A stretch of 64,000 bases of DNA from Tetragenococcus halophilus subsp. flandriensis (GTDB lineage: Bacteria > Bacillota > Bacilli > Lactobacillales > Enterococcaceae), in assembly GCF_030161475.1 (NCBI RefSeq), contig NZ_BSUG01000013.1, positions 1-64,000 of the forward strand, given 5' to 3'. The position numbers and the translations under genes are program-made. The notes under the pieces are model-generated. The model was not told the origin of the DNA. It saw nothing but the letters and a program-made list of their open reading frames with translations, and did no database searches. Of the stretch, positions 49,199-57,730 are shown in pieces. Position 1 is the stretch's first letter, and each line of letters opens with the position of its first letter.

Positions 49199-49669
49199 AT
49201 GCTAAATTTAGTAACCACGTTAAATAAACAAGATTTGTATTACGAATTATATCAACATCAAGAAATCTTCAGTAATGAAGATGCCTTAGTTGTTAAAGCA
49301 AAAAAAGGGTTCTCAGGTACTGAAACAAAAAGCTTATTTTTAAAAAATTCCTCTGAGGAATATTTTATCTTTTTCACTTTTACAACAAAAAAAGCGGATT
49401 TTAAAAAAATTCACCAATTAACAGGAAAGCGTTTAAAAATTGTTGCAAAAAATGAAATGGAAAAGATAACCGGACAAAGAGCTGGTGCTGTCTCCCCCAT
49501 TGGCTATGATTCAAATATCTCAATTATTATTGACGAAGAATTATTCGATCAGGAGAAACTGGTTTTTGCTCCAGGTAGACCAGACCAAACTATGGTTATT
49601 TTAGCAAAAGATTTACTCACTATTATCGATTTATTTAAAAATAAATACTACATTTTTCCCAAGGAGTGA
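49199..49669 (+). CDS. YbaK/aminoacyl-tRNA deacylase domain protein
   Basis: A 156-residue protein of the YbaK/ProX editing superfamily, whose members remove wrongly attached amino acids from tRNA. Features: VVKAKKGFSGTETKSLFLKN, FKKIHQLTGKRLKIV, GQRAGAVSPIGYD and VFAPGRPDQTMVI. The start is ATG 49199, with AAGAGGTGG upstream; an earlier ATG at 49145 lies inside the palindrome. It overlaps or abuts the MarR gene. Confidence 0.85.
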   Translation: MLNLVTTLNKQDLYYELYQHQEIFSNEDALVVKAKKGFSGTETKSLFLKNSSEEYFIFFTFTTKKADFKKIHQLTGKRLKIVAKNEMEKITGQRAGAVSPIGYDSNISIIIDEELFDQEKLVFAPGRPDQTMVILAKDLLTIIDLFKNKYYIFPKE

Positions 49670-49674
49670 AATTA

Positions 49675-50130
49675 TTGACTCAAATCTTACGTGAAATAGG
49701 GAATATTGGACGCGCTTTAGACTATATTAGTAATATTGAATTTAAAGATATTCACTTGAATAAGGGAAAGTATCTTTATTTAAGTAGAATTTGCGAAAAC
49801 CCAGGTATTATCAATGATAACTTAGCCAAATTAGTAAAAAATGATCGCACAGCTGTAGCTAAAACAGTGAAACGGCTTGAACAAGAACAATTGATTTTAA
49901 AAAAAGCTGATTCAACAAATAAAAAAATTCGACATCTTTTCGTCACACAAAAGGGTAAAAAATTATATAATTATCTACAACGAGAAGAGAAATATTCAAG
50001 TAAACAGGCGTTAGCTAATCTTTCTTTAAAAGAACAAAAGCAATTATTGAATTTATTGAAAATAGTGAGCTCAAATGTTTCATACGATTGGAACTTTGTT
50101 CGACAAGGTTATAAAAGAAATTACGAGTAG
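49675..50130 (+). CDS. MarR family transcriptional regulator
   Basis: A 151-residue dimeric winged-helix protein. The recognition part is NPGIINDNLAKLVKNDRTAVAKTVKRLEQEQLILKKADSTNKKIRHLFVTQKGKKL (about 40-100). The start is TTG 49675, with AAGGAG 8 bases upstream; GTG 49666 overlaps that site. Cotranscribed with the YbaK-like gene and next to a 40-bp palindrome it probably binds. Confidence 0.9.
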   Translation: MTQILREIGNIGRALDYISNIEFKDIHLNKGKYLYLSRICENPGIINDNLAKLVKNDRTAVAKTVKRLEQEQLILKKADSTNKKIRHLFVTQKGKKLYNYLQREEKYSSKQALANLSLKEQKQLLNLLKIVSSNVSYDWNFVRQGYKRNYE

Positions 50131-50231
50131 AACTGTTTTATTCTTGCTAATTAGAAACTCATTTACAATAGTAAAAGAAAGTTAGTGTAGCAAATTATAA
50201 ACGAATATAAATCATCTAAAATCTTTTATTA

Positions 50232-50277
50232 CAAAAAAGTCAGCAACTTCTTTACGAAAGTACTAGCTGATTTTGTT
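50232..50277 (+). terminator. Likely terminator after the MarR gene
   Basis: AAAGTCAGC and GCTGATTTT form a stem with an inner ACTTT/AAAGT helix and a T-rich tail. The match is imperfect. Confidence 0.6.
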
Positions 50278-50333
50278 AATATAATCATTAAAAGTTTATT
50301 CTCAATTGTGTCACTGCAATAAAGTATTAAATT

Positions 50334-50380
50334 AAAAGAACTTGGGTCTCATCATTTCTATAACGCCCAAGTTCTTTTAA
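50334..50380 (-). terminator. Terminator of the arc operon
   Basis: AAAAGAACTTGGG pairs with CCCAAGTTCTTTT around a loop of about 19 bases. It lies about 20 bases after the arcD-like gene. Confidence 0.88.
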
Positions 50381-50399
50381 TAATCATAAGGAGAAATAT

Positions 50400-51857
50400 T
50401 TAACTAGCTACTAGCATGGAAATAATCAAAATAAGTAGGTTCAAAACACCTAAAACAAGTATTGGTTTACGCATAAATCTTACCCAAGTAGAGTAATTTA
50501 CTTTCGATATTTCCAATCCGCCCATCACAACACCCGAAGTAGGCGTGATTAGGTTAATTAAACCACAACCAGAGGCAAAAATCATAACCATTACATCTGG
50601 ACTTAAACCTATATTATGTGCTAATCCGCCCATAACCGGAATCGAAACATAAGCCAATCCTGAAGTAGAAGGAATTATGAAAGATAGACCCAAATACAAA
50701 GCATAAGCACCAATTACAAATAAAATTGGAGAAAAATCTTGTAATAGTCCTGCAGCTTTATCTAAAATAAATAAATCTAAATAAGTAGTAGACATTAATA
50801 CTGAAGCACCACGAGCTACTACGATAATTAAAACCACGGACAACATATCTTTACTTCCTTCAACAAAAGAATCTACTGTTTCTTTCTCAGAGAACCTTCC
50901 AACAATCGCACAAATTAGTCCAATAATGAAGAACCACATTGCTAGGTCTCCAAAATACCAATCACCGAAACTTTCTCCAGTTAAAAAGGAAGTCCATCCA
51001 TCAAAAATCGTAACTCCGAAATCTCCCCACGGAATCAAGGAAGTGATCATAACTAGAAAACAAAATGCAAAAATAGATAAAATAATTTTATGCCGTCTCG
51101 TAAAAGCTAAATCTTTGTTATCTTCTTGCCCGAAGTTTTCTTTCATATCCTCTTGTTCCTGCAATGAAAGAATTGTTGAACCTTTGTCTTCTTTTACTTT
51201 TTTAGCATAGCGCATCACAATAAAAATTGAATAAGCAGTAGAAACAGCCCAAAGCATAAATCCTATCAATAAAATAACCCCTGTGTTAGGTTGAATACCG
51301 ATGCCCCTCAAAGCGTCCATTGCTACGCCTGTTGAAAATGGATTAACTGTTGAACCGATTACTCCTGAGCCAGAACCGAGTAACACAGTACCTACAGCAA
51401 CAATTGTATCGAAACCTGCCGCTACCAATGTAGCAGTTAATAGACTATAAAAGGGAATTGTTTCTTCAGCCATACCATAGGTAGATCCACCAATGGAAAA
51501 TAACACCATTAAAATAGGAATTATAATTAATTCATTTCCCTTTAACTTTTTTACCACCGTTTGTATGCCAGATTCAAGTGCACCTGATTGAGTAACAATA
51601 TTCAAAAAACCGCCTAGCACTAAAATAAATACACTAATTTCAATTGCATCACGAAAACCATTGAATGGTGCCATCACAATATCTGATATTTTAGCGCCAA
51701 CTACTTGATTAACTGTCTCGCCATCGACCGTCTGTGGAGAAAATGTCTGACCATTTAGTATTATTGTTAGTATACCTAAAGCAATAAGAATAATAAATAA
51801 AATACTAAATGAAGATAACTCTCTTCTTTTCTTTTTTTTAGCCATTTTATTTTTCAC
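50400..51857 (-). CDS. arcD: YfcC-family arginine/ornithine antiporter (ArcD-type)
   Basis: A 485-residue membrane protein with about 12 segments of the YfcC/DcuC group (GGSTYGMAEETIPFYSLLTATLVAAGFD, GSGSGVIGSTVNPFSTGVA). In streptococci and enterococci the last gene of ADI operons belongs to this family and exchanges arginine for ornithine. Start uncertain: GTG 51857 and ATG 51845 both lack a well-placed ribosome site. Last gene of arcA-argF-arcC-arcR-arcD. Confidence 0.88.
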   Translation of the reverse strand: MKNKMAKKKKRRELSSFSILFIILIALGILTIILNGQTFSPQTVDGETVNQVVGAKISDIVMAPFNGFRDAIEISVFILVLGGFLNIVTQSGALESGIQTVVKKLKGNELIIIPILMVLFSIGGSTYGMAEETIPFYSLLTATLVAAGFDTIVAVGTVLLGSGSGVIGSTVNPFSTGVAMDALRGIGIQPNTGVILLIGFMLWAVSTAYSIFIVMRYAKKVKEDKGSTILSLQEQEDMKENFGQEDNKDLAFTRRHKIILSIFAFCFLVMITSLIPWGDFGVTIFDGWTSFLTGESFGDWYFGDLAMWFFIIGLICAIVGRFSEKETVDSFVEGSKDMLSVVLIIVVARGASVLMSTTYLDLFILDKAAGLLQDFSPILFVIGAYALYLGLSFIIPSTSGLAYVSIPVMGGLAHNIGLSPDVMVMIFASGCGLINLITPTSGVVMGGLEISKVNYSTWVRFMRKPILVLGVLNLLILIISMLVAS

Positions 51858-51888
51858 AGTTAGAGACTGTGTCCGACCTTCTTTCTTT

Positions 51889-52581
51889 TTAGTTTGCTAG
51901 TCGTTCAACAAAAAAAGTACTGTCTAAGAAAATCAACCGTTTATGATTATAGCGAATTAGTTTTGATTGAACGAGCTGTTTAATTATGCTACTAGTGGTT
52001 TCCCGAGTTGTACCACTCATTGTCGAAATGTCCGTAATCGTTATCGGAGTGGCAAGTTCTGTTTCGCCAGTCCGTTGGTTTCGTTCTGCTAAATCACTAA
52101 ATAAAATTGCAAGAGAAGTAACAACACGATCATAGGTATTACTTATTATACCCTTTTGAATTTTCATATTTTTAGTTTTTAAGGCCTCAGATTGTATCTG
52201 TAAATATTGAATTAACTGTTTCGTATTATTACTAAGAAGTTGCTCAAAGAATTTTACTGGTATAATAATGACTTCAATATCTGTTTGTGCGATTGCCGAA
52301 AAAGTATACGTCTCATCATAAAACAAACCAATTAAGGGAAACAAATCATCACTAGGTATGAACTGTAGATACATGAATTCCCCATTAATGTCGGATTTCT
52401 CAACTCTAATTGTACCTGAGTTCAAAAGATACAGATTAGTCCTACTATCTCCTGGACTATATAATACTTGCCTTTTTCGGTAATTTCTCACTAAACTATT
52501 ATGCCGAATCGAATTAATTTCTTGATCAGAAAAATATTGAAAGTATTTATTATATCTCGTAACTACTTCTTCTATCTCCAT
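51889..52581 (-). CDS. arcR: Crp/Fnr family regulator of the ADI pathway (ArcR)
   Basis: A 230-residue regulator with an N-terminal cyclic-nucleotide-type sensor fold (VLYSPGDSRTNLYLLNSGTIRVEKSD, about 35-60) and a C-terminal winged helix (ITDISTMSGTTRETTSSIIKQLVQSKLI, about 183-210). It has no Fnr cysteine cluster. By position (arcC-arcR-arcD, as in enterococci) it is ArcR, an activator of the operon. AGGAGAG precedes the ATG. Confidence 0.9.
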   Translation of the reverse strand: MEIEEVVTRYNKYFQYFSDQEINSIRHNSLVRNYRKRQVLYSPGDSRTNLYLLNSGTIRVEKSDINGEFMYLQFIPSDDLFPLIGLFYDETYTFSAIAQTDIEVIIIPVKFFEQLLSNNTKQLIQYLQIQSEALKTKNMKIQKGIISNTYDRVVTSLAILFSDLAERNQRTGETELATPITITDISTMSGTTRETTSSIIKQLVQSKLIRYNHKRLIFLDSTFFVERLAN

Positions 52582-52602
52582 TTTAACTCTCCTAAAAAAC
52601 CT

Positions 52603-53535
52603 TTATTTAGTTATAACGGTTCCGATAGTCTCATTTTGTTCCATTTTACCTAAATTTTCTAAAGAGGTAATTATCGCTTGTTTTTCCGGATTATTATTCG
52701 CAAACGAAATAGCAGCTTCAATTTTGGGTAGCATACTACCTGGAGCAAAATGACCTTGTTCTTTATATTCTTCTAACTCTTCAACTGTTACTTCTTCTAG
52801 TTTTTTCTCATTTTCTTTTCCATAATTTATATAGACATTATCTACGCCTGTTAGAATAATAAAAACATCTGCTTGAACTAAATCGGCTAATTTTTCTGAT
52901 GCAAAATCTTTATCAATAACAGCTTCTACACCTTGCAAAGATTGACCTACAACTGGGATACCACCACCACCACATGAAATCGTAACAACATCGCTATTTA
53001 CTAGCTTATTAATTGTACTTGCTTCATGAATATCGGTTGGTTTAGGACTAGGTACAACTTTGCGCCAACCTCGGCCTGCATCTTCTTTAAAAGTAGCACC
53101 AGATTTCATTTCCTCGTCAGCTTCTTCCTTAGTTAAAAAAGGCCCTACTGGTTTTGACGGATTTTTAAAAGCTGGGTCATTTTCGTCGACAATAACTTGT
53201 GTTAACACAGTAGCAACTTGTTTATCAACATCTGCCTTAGCCAACTCGTTACTCATAGCATTTGATAACCAATAACCAATGCTACCTTGAGTCATAGCTA
53301 CGCAAGTATCTAACGGCATAGCTGGGTTTTTTTCACTATTAGCAGCTTGTTGTTGTAACAATAAATTACCTACTTGTGGCCCATTTCCATGTGAAATAAT
53401 CAAATCATTACCAGCTTGAACTAATTGAACTAAATATTTGGAAGTTTGAACTAACGCTTCTTGTTGCGCCTTTGCACTAGCATCATCTGAAAGAATAGCA
53501 TTTCCTCCCAAAGCTACGACAACTTTTTTGCCCAT
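52603..53535 (-). CDS. arcC: Carbamate kinase
   Basis: Makes ATP from carbamoyl phosphate, the energy-yielding step of the arginine deiminase pathway. 310 residues, beginning [13 protein letters not shown], with [13 protein letters not shown] (about 47-59) and the [14 protein letters not shown] block typical of the family. AAGGAAAGGA precedes the ATG. Separated from argF by a 142-base gap containing a hairpin. Confidence 0.96.
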   Translation of the reverse strand: MGKKVVVALGGNAILSDDASAKAQQEALVQTSKYLVQLVQAGNDLIISHGNGPQVGNLLLQQQAANSEKNPAMPLDTCVAMTQGSIGYWLSNAMSNELAKADVDKQVATVLTQVIVDENDPAFKNPSKPVGPFLTKEEADEEMKSGATFKEDAGRGWRKVVPSPKPTDIHEASTINKLVNSDVVTISCGGGGIPVVGQSLQGVEAVIDKDFASEKLADLVQADVFIILTGVDNVYINYGKENEKKLEEVTVEELEEYKEQGHFAPGSMLPKIEAAISFANNNPEKQAIITSLENLGKMEQNETIGTVITK

Positions 53536-53578
53536 AATTATTATGATCTTCCTTTCCTTAACAAATATAAAATTATTA

Positions 53579-53643
53579 GTAAAAAATAGTCTGCAGTTTT
53601 GTACATCAACTAAACTATATAATAACTACAAACTATTTTTTAC
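53579..53643 (-). promoter_or_regulatory. Long imperfect hairpin between argF and arcC
   Basis: GTAAAAAATAGTCTGCAG (53579-53596) pairs with CTACAAACTATTTTTTAC (53626-53643), 18 bases per arm with two G-U or mismatch positions. It lies within the operon between arcB-type and arcC genes; possible processing or partial termination site. Confidence 0.6.
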
Positions 53644-53677
53644 TTTTTAAATTTAAAACAGTGAAACGTTTGCTTAG

Positions 53678-54697
53678 TTATACCCGAGGGATAAATAAAT
53701 CACCTAAGGTTGCTGCCATAATAGCTTTAATTGAATGCATTCTATTTTCTGCCTCTTCAAATTGTCGTGCATATCTACTTCTAAACGCTTCATCAGTAAT
53801 TTCCATTTCATCAATTCCATAATCATCAGAAACCATTTTTCCATATTGTGTTTTAGTATCATGAAAAGCAGGTAAACAATGAAGAAGAATTAAATTATTA
53901 TCTTGATTTCCTGTTTTTTGAATCATATCCATATTAACTTGGTAAGGTTTTAACAGATTAACACGTTCTTCAAATTTATCTTCTTCACCCATCGAAACCC
54001 AAACGTCTGTATACAAAACGTTCGCATCCTTAACGCCCTCTGTCACATCATCAGTTACCATTAATTGCGCTCCTGACTCTTTAGCAAATTTTTCAGCATA
54101 ATCCACCACTTCTTGAGTAGGTGATAATTTTTTAGGTGAACAAATTCTTACATTTACCCCCAAAATGGCACCTGTAACTAAAAGGCTATTTGCCATATTG
54201 TTACGTCCATCCCCAACATAAACGAGCGTTATATCTTTTAGGCGACCAAAAGCTTCTTTTACAGTCATAAAATCAGCGATCATTTGAGTAGGATGCCATT
54301 GATCAGTTAATCCGTTCCATACTGGGACACCAGAATGTTCCGCTAGTTCTTCTACCGTTTCTTGGCTAAATCCACGAAATTCAATCCCATCAAACATGCT
54401 ACCTAATACAATTGCAGTATCTTCAACAGATTCTTTTTTACCCAGTTGAATATCATTTGCCCCTAAAAATTCTGGATGAGCACCTAAATCAATAGCTGCA
54501 GTTGTAAATGCAGAACGTGTCCTTGTTGAATTTTTTTCAAATAATAACGCAATATTTTTTCCTTCTAGGTAATGATGTGGTACACCACGTTTTTTCAAAT
54601 CTTTTAGATGCAAGCTAAGATCAATAAGATATTCTAATTCTCCACGAGTAAAGTCTTTTTCAGCTAATAAACTACGTCCTTGAAATACTGATGTCAT
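53678..54697 (-). CDS. argF: Ornithine carbamoyltransferase, catabolic
   Basis: Splits citrulline with phosphate into ornithine and carbamoyl phosphate in the ADI route (arcB in many operons). The carbamoyl-phosphate motif STRTR (about 57-61) and the ornithine motif HCLPAFHD (about 273-280) are intact. 339 residues. AGGAGAG precedes the ATG; starts 20 bases after arcA. The operon context indicates the catabolic direction. Confidence 0.96.
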   Translation of the reverse strand: MTSVFQGRSLLAEKDFTRGELEYLIDLSLHLKDLKKRGVPHHYLEGKNIALLFEKNSTRTRSAFTTAAIDLGAHPEFLGANDIQLGKKESVEDTAIVLGSMFDGIEFRGFSQETVEELAEHSGVPVWNGLTDQWHPTQMIADFMTVKEAFGRLKDITLVYVGDGRNNMANSLLVTGAILGVNVRICSPKKLSPTQEVVDYAEKFAKESGAQLMVTDDVTEGVKDANVLYTDVWVSMGEEDKFEERVNLLKPYQVNMDMIQKTGNQDNNLILLHCLPAFHDTKTQYGKMVSDDYGIDEMEITDEAFRSRYARQFEEAENRMHSIKAIMAATLGDLFIPRV

Positions 54698-54716
54698 TAT
54701 AAAACTCTCCTATTCT

Positions 54717-55949
54717 TTATTTTGTAAGATCTTCACGATACAAAGGCATACTCATACAACGAGGACCACCGCGTCCACGTACTAGCTCACTACCAGGAAT
54801 ATAGTTTAATTTTACCCCTGCTTTTTCTAATGCTTTATTAGTTACTGTATTACGATCATATACAACCACTTCGCCTGGAGCAATTGTTAAAGTATTTGAA
54901 CCATCATTCCATTGTTCTCTTGCGGCAGCGGTAACATTACCGTCACCACAACGAATTAATTGTACAGAATCACGATTTAAATATTTTGCTAAAATGTGTT
55001 CCAGTGTATCCTCTTCTTGTACAATATTTAATTCACCATTTGCTTTTGGTGTAATTGAATAAACTTCTAACTCACCTTCAATTTCTGGATGAATCGTAAA
55101 TTTGTCGTAATCAATCATTGTAAAGACAGTATCTAAGTGCATAAATTTACGATATTCACCAATATTAAAGGCTAATACACAATTGAAACCTAAATCTTGT
55201 TCAAAAATATTTTTTGCTAATTTCTCAATAGAAGCGGCTTCTGTCCGTTGAGAAATTCCTACGGCTAAAACGTCTTTGGAAAGTACTAATTCATCACCAC
55301 CTTCAATACGAGTTGTATCATTACGGTCATAAACTTTAGGAACTTCATTGCCTGCAAAACGTGGATGGTACTCAAAAATATACTGACCATAGATAGCTTC
55401 TCTTTGTCTTGTTACCGAATACATATGATTTAAAGAGACCCCATTACCCATTGTAGCAAAATTATCTCGAGTAAAATATAGGTTAGGCATTGGGTCAATT
55501 ATAAATGGATAATCACTTTCTATCATGTCAGCTAAACCTTCAATTTGGTATTCAGGCATTTCAACCTTTTGAATCCCAGCAACTGTTTTATCAATCAACT
55601 CACGATTATCTTCAGTCGCAATCAGCATTTCCCTTACTTTTTCTCTTACTGCATGACTACGAATACCTGCTTCATCTAAATATTGATCAATAAATTGTAT
55701 ACGAACTTCTTCATTAATCAATGATTCCGCTGCCAAATCTTCTAAATAAACAACTTCTATCCCTTTATCACGAAGCACTTCTGCAAAATGGTCGTGCTCT
55801 TTTTGAGCCTGTTCTAAAAATGGAATATCATCAAATAATAGCCTTTCCAAATAATCAGGCATTAAATTTTCCAATTCTTTCCCAGGCCTGTGAAGCATAA
55901 CTGTTTTAAGCTTTCCAATTTCTGAAAAAACATTAATTGGTTTACTCAT
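54717..55949 (-). CDS. arcA: Arginine deiminase
   Basis: Hydrolyses arginine to citrulline and ammonia, first step of the ADI pathway; gives ATP and acid resistance. [13 protein letters not shown] (about 155-167), [19 protein letters not shown] (about 272-281) and the catalytic cysteine in [16 protein letters not shown] (about 400) are present. 410 residues. AGGAGG precedes the ATG. First gene of the arc operon; upstream lie cre-like and ARG-like sites and two divergent argR genes. Confidence 0.97.
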   Translation of the reverse strand: MSKPINVFSEIGKLKTVMLHRPGKELENLMPDYLERLLFDDIPFLEQAQKEHDHFAEVLRDKGIEVVYLEDLAAESLINEEVRIQFIDQYLDEAGIRSHAVREKVREMLIATEDNRELIDKTVAGIQKVEMPEYQIEGLADMIESDYPFIIDPMPNLYFTRDNFATMGNGVSLNHMYSVTRQREAIYGQYIFEYHPRFAGNEVPKVYDRNDTTRIEGGDELVLSKDVLAVGISQRTEAASIEKLAKNIFEQDLGFNCVLAFNIGEYRKFMHLDTVFTMIDYDKFTIHPEIEGELEVYSITPKANGELNIVQEEDTLEHILAKYLNRDSVQLIRCGDGNVTAAAREQWNDGSNTLTIAPGEVVVYDRNTVTNKALEKAGVKLNYIPGSELVRGRGGPRCMSMPLYREDLTK

Positions 55950-56083
55950 AACTTAAGTCCTCCTCTTTATTTAACTTACAACGTAAGAATAATAAATTAT
56001 CCAATCAGTTATTGTGAAATATTCAGCAAACAAAAAGGAAAGTATACAACGTTATTCAATTATTAGTATATTTTCAACAAAAT

Positions 56084-56097
56084 AGAATGCGCTTTCT
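56084..56097. promoter_or_regulatory. Candidate cre (CcpA) site upstream of arcA
   Basis: Minus strand AGAAAGCGCATTCT agrees with TGWAANCGNTNWCA at 11 of 14 positions and keeps the central CG. ADI operons of lactic acid bacteria are commonly glucose-repressed through CcpA. Confidence 0.5.
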
Positions 56098-56265
56098 TTT
56101 TAAAATGCAAATTTTTGTTGTATATTTATCATTAATTTTTTATTTTATACATAAATTTTTTTATTCTTTAATTTGAAGTGATTGTTTATTTTTACACAAT
56201 TATTTTTTACTAACCTATCTGACTACATTAATTATACATTATATAAGGAAAAAATATGTAGTACT

Positions 56266-56274
56266 TGTTATAAT
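56266..56274 (+). promoter_or_regulatory. Extended -10 promoter of the first argR
   Basis: TGTTATAAT (TG-n-TATAAT) about 45 bases upstream of the argR ATG. There is no good -35, as is common with extended -10 promoters. Confidence 0.55.
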
Positions 56275-56321
56275 AATATTGGTGAAATATATGAAACTAA
56301 TTAAGTAAAGGTGGTGAACAA

Positions 56322-56807
56322 ATGAAACGTGCACAACGTCAAGCTATCATAAAAAAAATCGTTACTGAAAATGAAGTTTCTACTCAAAAAGAATTACTAA
56401 ACTTACTCGAAGAAGAAAAAGCTTCCACTACACAAGCAACCATTTCTCGTGATATACGAGAATTAAATATTACAAAAGTAGAAGACAATAATGGAAAATC
56501 ATATTATCGTATATTAAACAATTCTGTTTTGGGCACAAAGAAAAAGACTGAAGAAGAACGTTTAGGCGATATTATTATGGAAACTGGGGTCTCTTTAACT
56601 CAAATAGAATTTACTAACTTATTGACAGTGCTCCCTGGAAATGGCAACGCGATTGGTGTTTTAATTGATAAAGTTCGAGTAGAAATTAATAGCAAAATTG
56701 TTGGTTGTATAGCTGGTGATGATACTATTTTGATACTTTCTAAAAATGAAGAGGACGCTCGCATAGTAAATGAATACTTTCAGCAATATTTATTTCACGT
56801 TTCTTAA
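56322..56807 (+). CDS. argR: Arginine repressor ArgR (first copy)
   Basis: A 161-residue hexameric-type regulator: N-terminal winged helix with STTQATISRDIRELNI (about 34-49) and C-terminal oligomerisation and arginine-binding domain with the intact acidic motif IAGDDTILIL (about 128-137). AAAGGTGG precedes the ATG. Tandem with a second ArgR and divergent from arcA, as in Enterococcus faecalis, so it likely senses arginine to control the ADI operon. Confidence 0.93.
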   Translation: MKRAQRQAIIKKIVTENEVSTQKELLNLLEEEKASTTQATISRDIRELNITKVEDNNGKSYYRILNNSVLGTKKKTEEERLGDIIMETGVSLTQIEFTNLLTVLPGNGNAIGVLIDKVRVEINSKIVGCIAGDDTILILSKNEEDARIVNEYFQQYLFHVS

Positions 56808-56887
56808 TAAAAATATTATTAAGTAGTTCTTTAGTTAGTTTTTTGATATAATTAAAATGAATTAAAATACATTAAGAGGTGAAGAAA

Positions 56888-57376
56888 TTGCATAAAAATG
56901 AACGACAAAGGTTAATCAAGCAATTAATCAGCCAAAATACCATACGAACTCAAGAAGAATTGTTACAGCGACTACAAAAAAAAGATATAACTATTGCACA
57001 GGCAACTGTTTCTAGAGATATACGCGACTTAAAAATAATTAAAACAATTGATGAGGACGGAAAACCCAAATTTGTATTATATGATACTTCCTCCTTAAAA
57101 AAACAAGGAGAAAAGGAAAAATTAATTAGTATATTTAATGACATTGTTACTAAGATCGAACACGTTCAATTCCTAACTATTGTTCACACCCTTCCTGATA
57201 ATGCTTCTTTATTAGCTTCAATGATTGACGAAATACATTTGCCTGAAGTAAAATGCTCCCTTGCTGGTTTTGATACCGTCGTTTTGATTGTTGCAGACGA
57301 AGTTCATGCTATAGAAGTAGAAAATTATTTTAATGAAATCTGGCAAAAACAAACAAATGAACAGATAGAAAACTAA
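56888..57376 (+). CDS. Arginine repressor family protein (second copy)
   Basis: A 162-residue ArgR paralogue with an intact DNA-binding part (ITIAQATVSRDIRDLKII). In the C-terminal domain the arginine-binding pair reads LAGFDTVVLI: the first aspartate of GDDT is replaced by phenylalanine, so arginine sensing is probably altered. Paired ArgR/AhrC-type proteins in lactococci and lactobacilli act together. The start is TTG 56888, with AGAGGTG 6 bases upstream. Confidence 0.9.
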   Translation: MHKNERQRLIKQLISQNTIRTQEELLQRLQKKDITIAQATVSRDIRDLKIIKTIDEDGKPKFVLYDTSSLKKQGEKEKLISIFNDIVTKIEHVQFLTIVHTLPDNASLLASMIDEIHLPEVKCSLAGFDTVVLIVADEVHAIEVENYFNEIWQKQTNEQIEN

Positions 57377-57418
57377 AAAGCAACAGGCAGCAGAAATTGA
57401 CGCGCCTGTTGCTTTTTT
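57375..57418 (+). terminator. Terminator of the argR pair
   Basis: AAAAAGCAACAGGC pairs with GCCTGTTGCTTTTT and six T follow. Confidence 0.93.
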
Positions 57419-57730
57419 AGTTAAAAGTTACTCTAACTTTACTGGAAAAATCACATTTGTAGTAAAATTTTATTTCGTTAAAGATCATTATTCACTTAAT
57501 AGTAAGTTGTCAAAGATTTCGAGTAAGGTTCACTTTGGTAATAACCTAGGTAAAAACAAGATAAGTCTTATTTCTATCTTGCAATTGCTATGATAAATTA
57601 TTCTACGTATAAAGACTTAGTCAATAAGTTTTCTCTATGTTCCTGAGCGTTACTTAGACATCACCGCGGTATTGCCTTGGTAAACTTTTTTTATAAAATA
57701 TATATTGTATTTCAAACATTTTTTATCCTA
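57419..57730. other. Intergenic region between argR and lacE, nothing recognised
   Basis: About 310 bases between convergent genes. I found no gene, no tRNA and no strong terminator for lacE here; only a weak AAGATA/TATCTT pairing near 57558-57580. Confidence 0.4.

Larger units (their letters stand above)
55950..56321. other. Divergent control region between arcA and argR
   Basis: A very AT-rich 372-base gap. I see a cre-like site (56084-56097), an ARG-box-like dyad TGAA-TAT-TTCA (minus strand, about 56013-56023), another ARG-like element TGTATAATTAATG (minus strand, about 56226-56238) and an extended -10 for argR (56266-56274). I could not fix the arcA promoter; TATACT near 56042-56047 is one option. 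Confidence 0.5.

Noticed and set aside
57655-57690. ACCGCGGTAT-like segment as a second T-box
   Set aside because: Only a few bases of the core agree, there is no antiterminator/terminator pair, and it does not precede a biosynthetic or synthetase gene.
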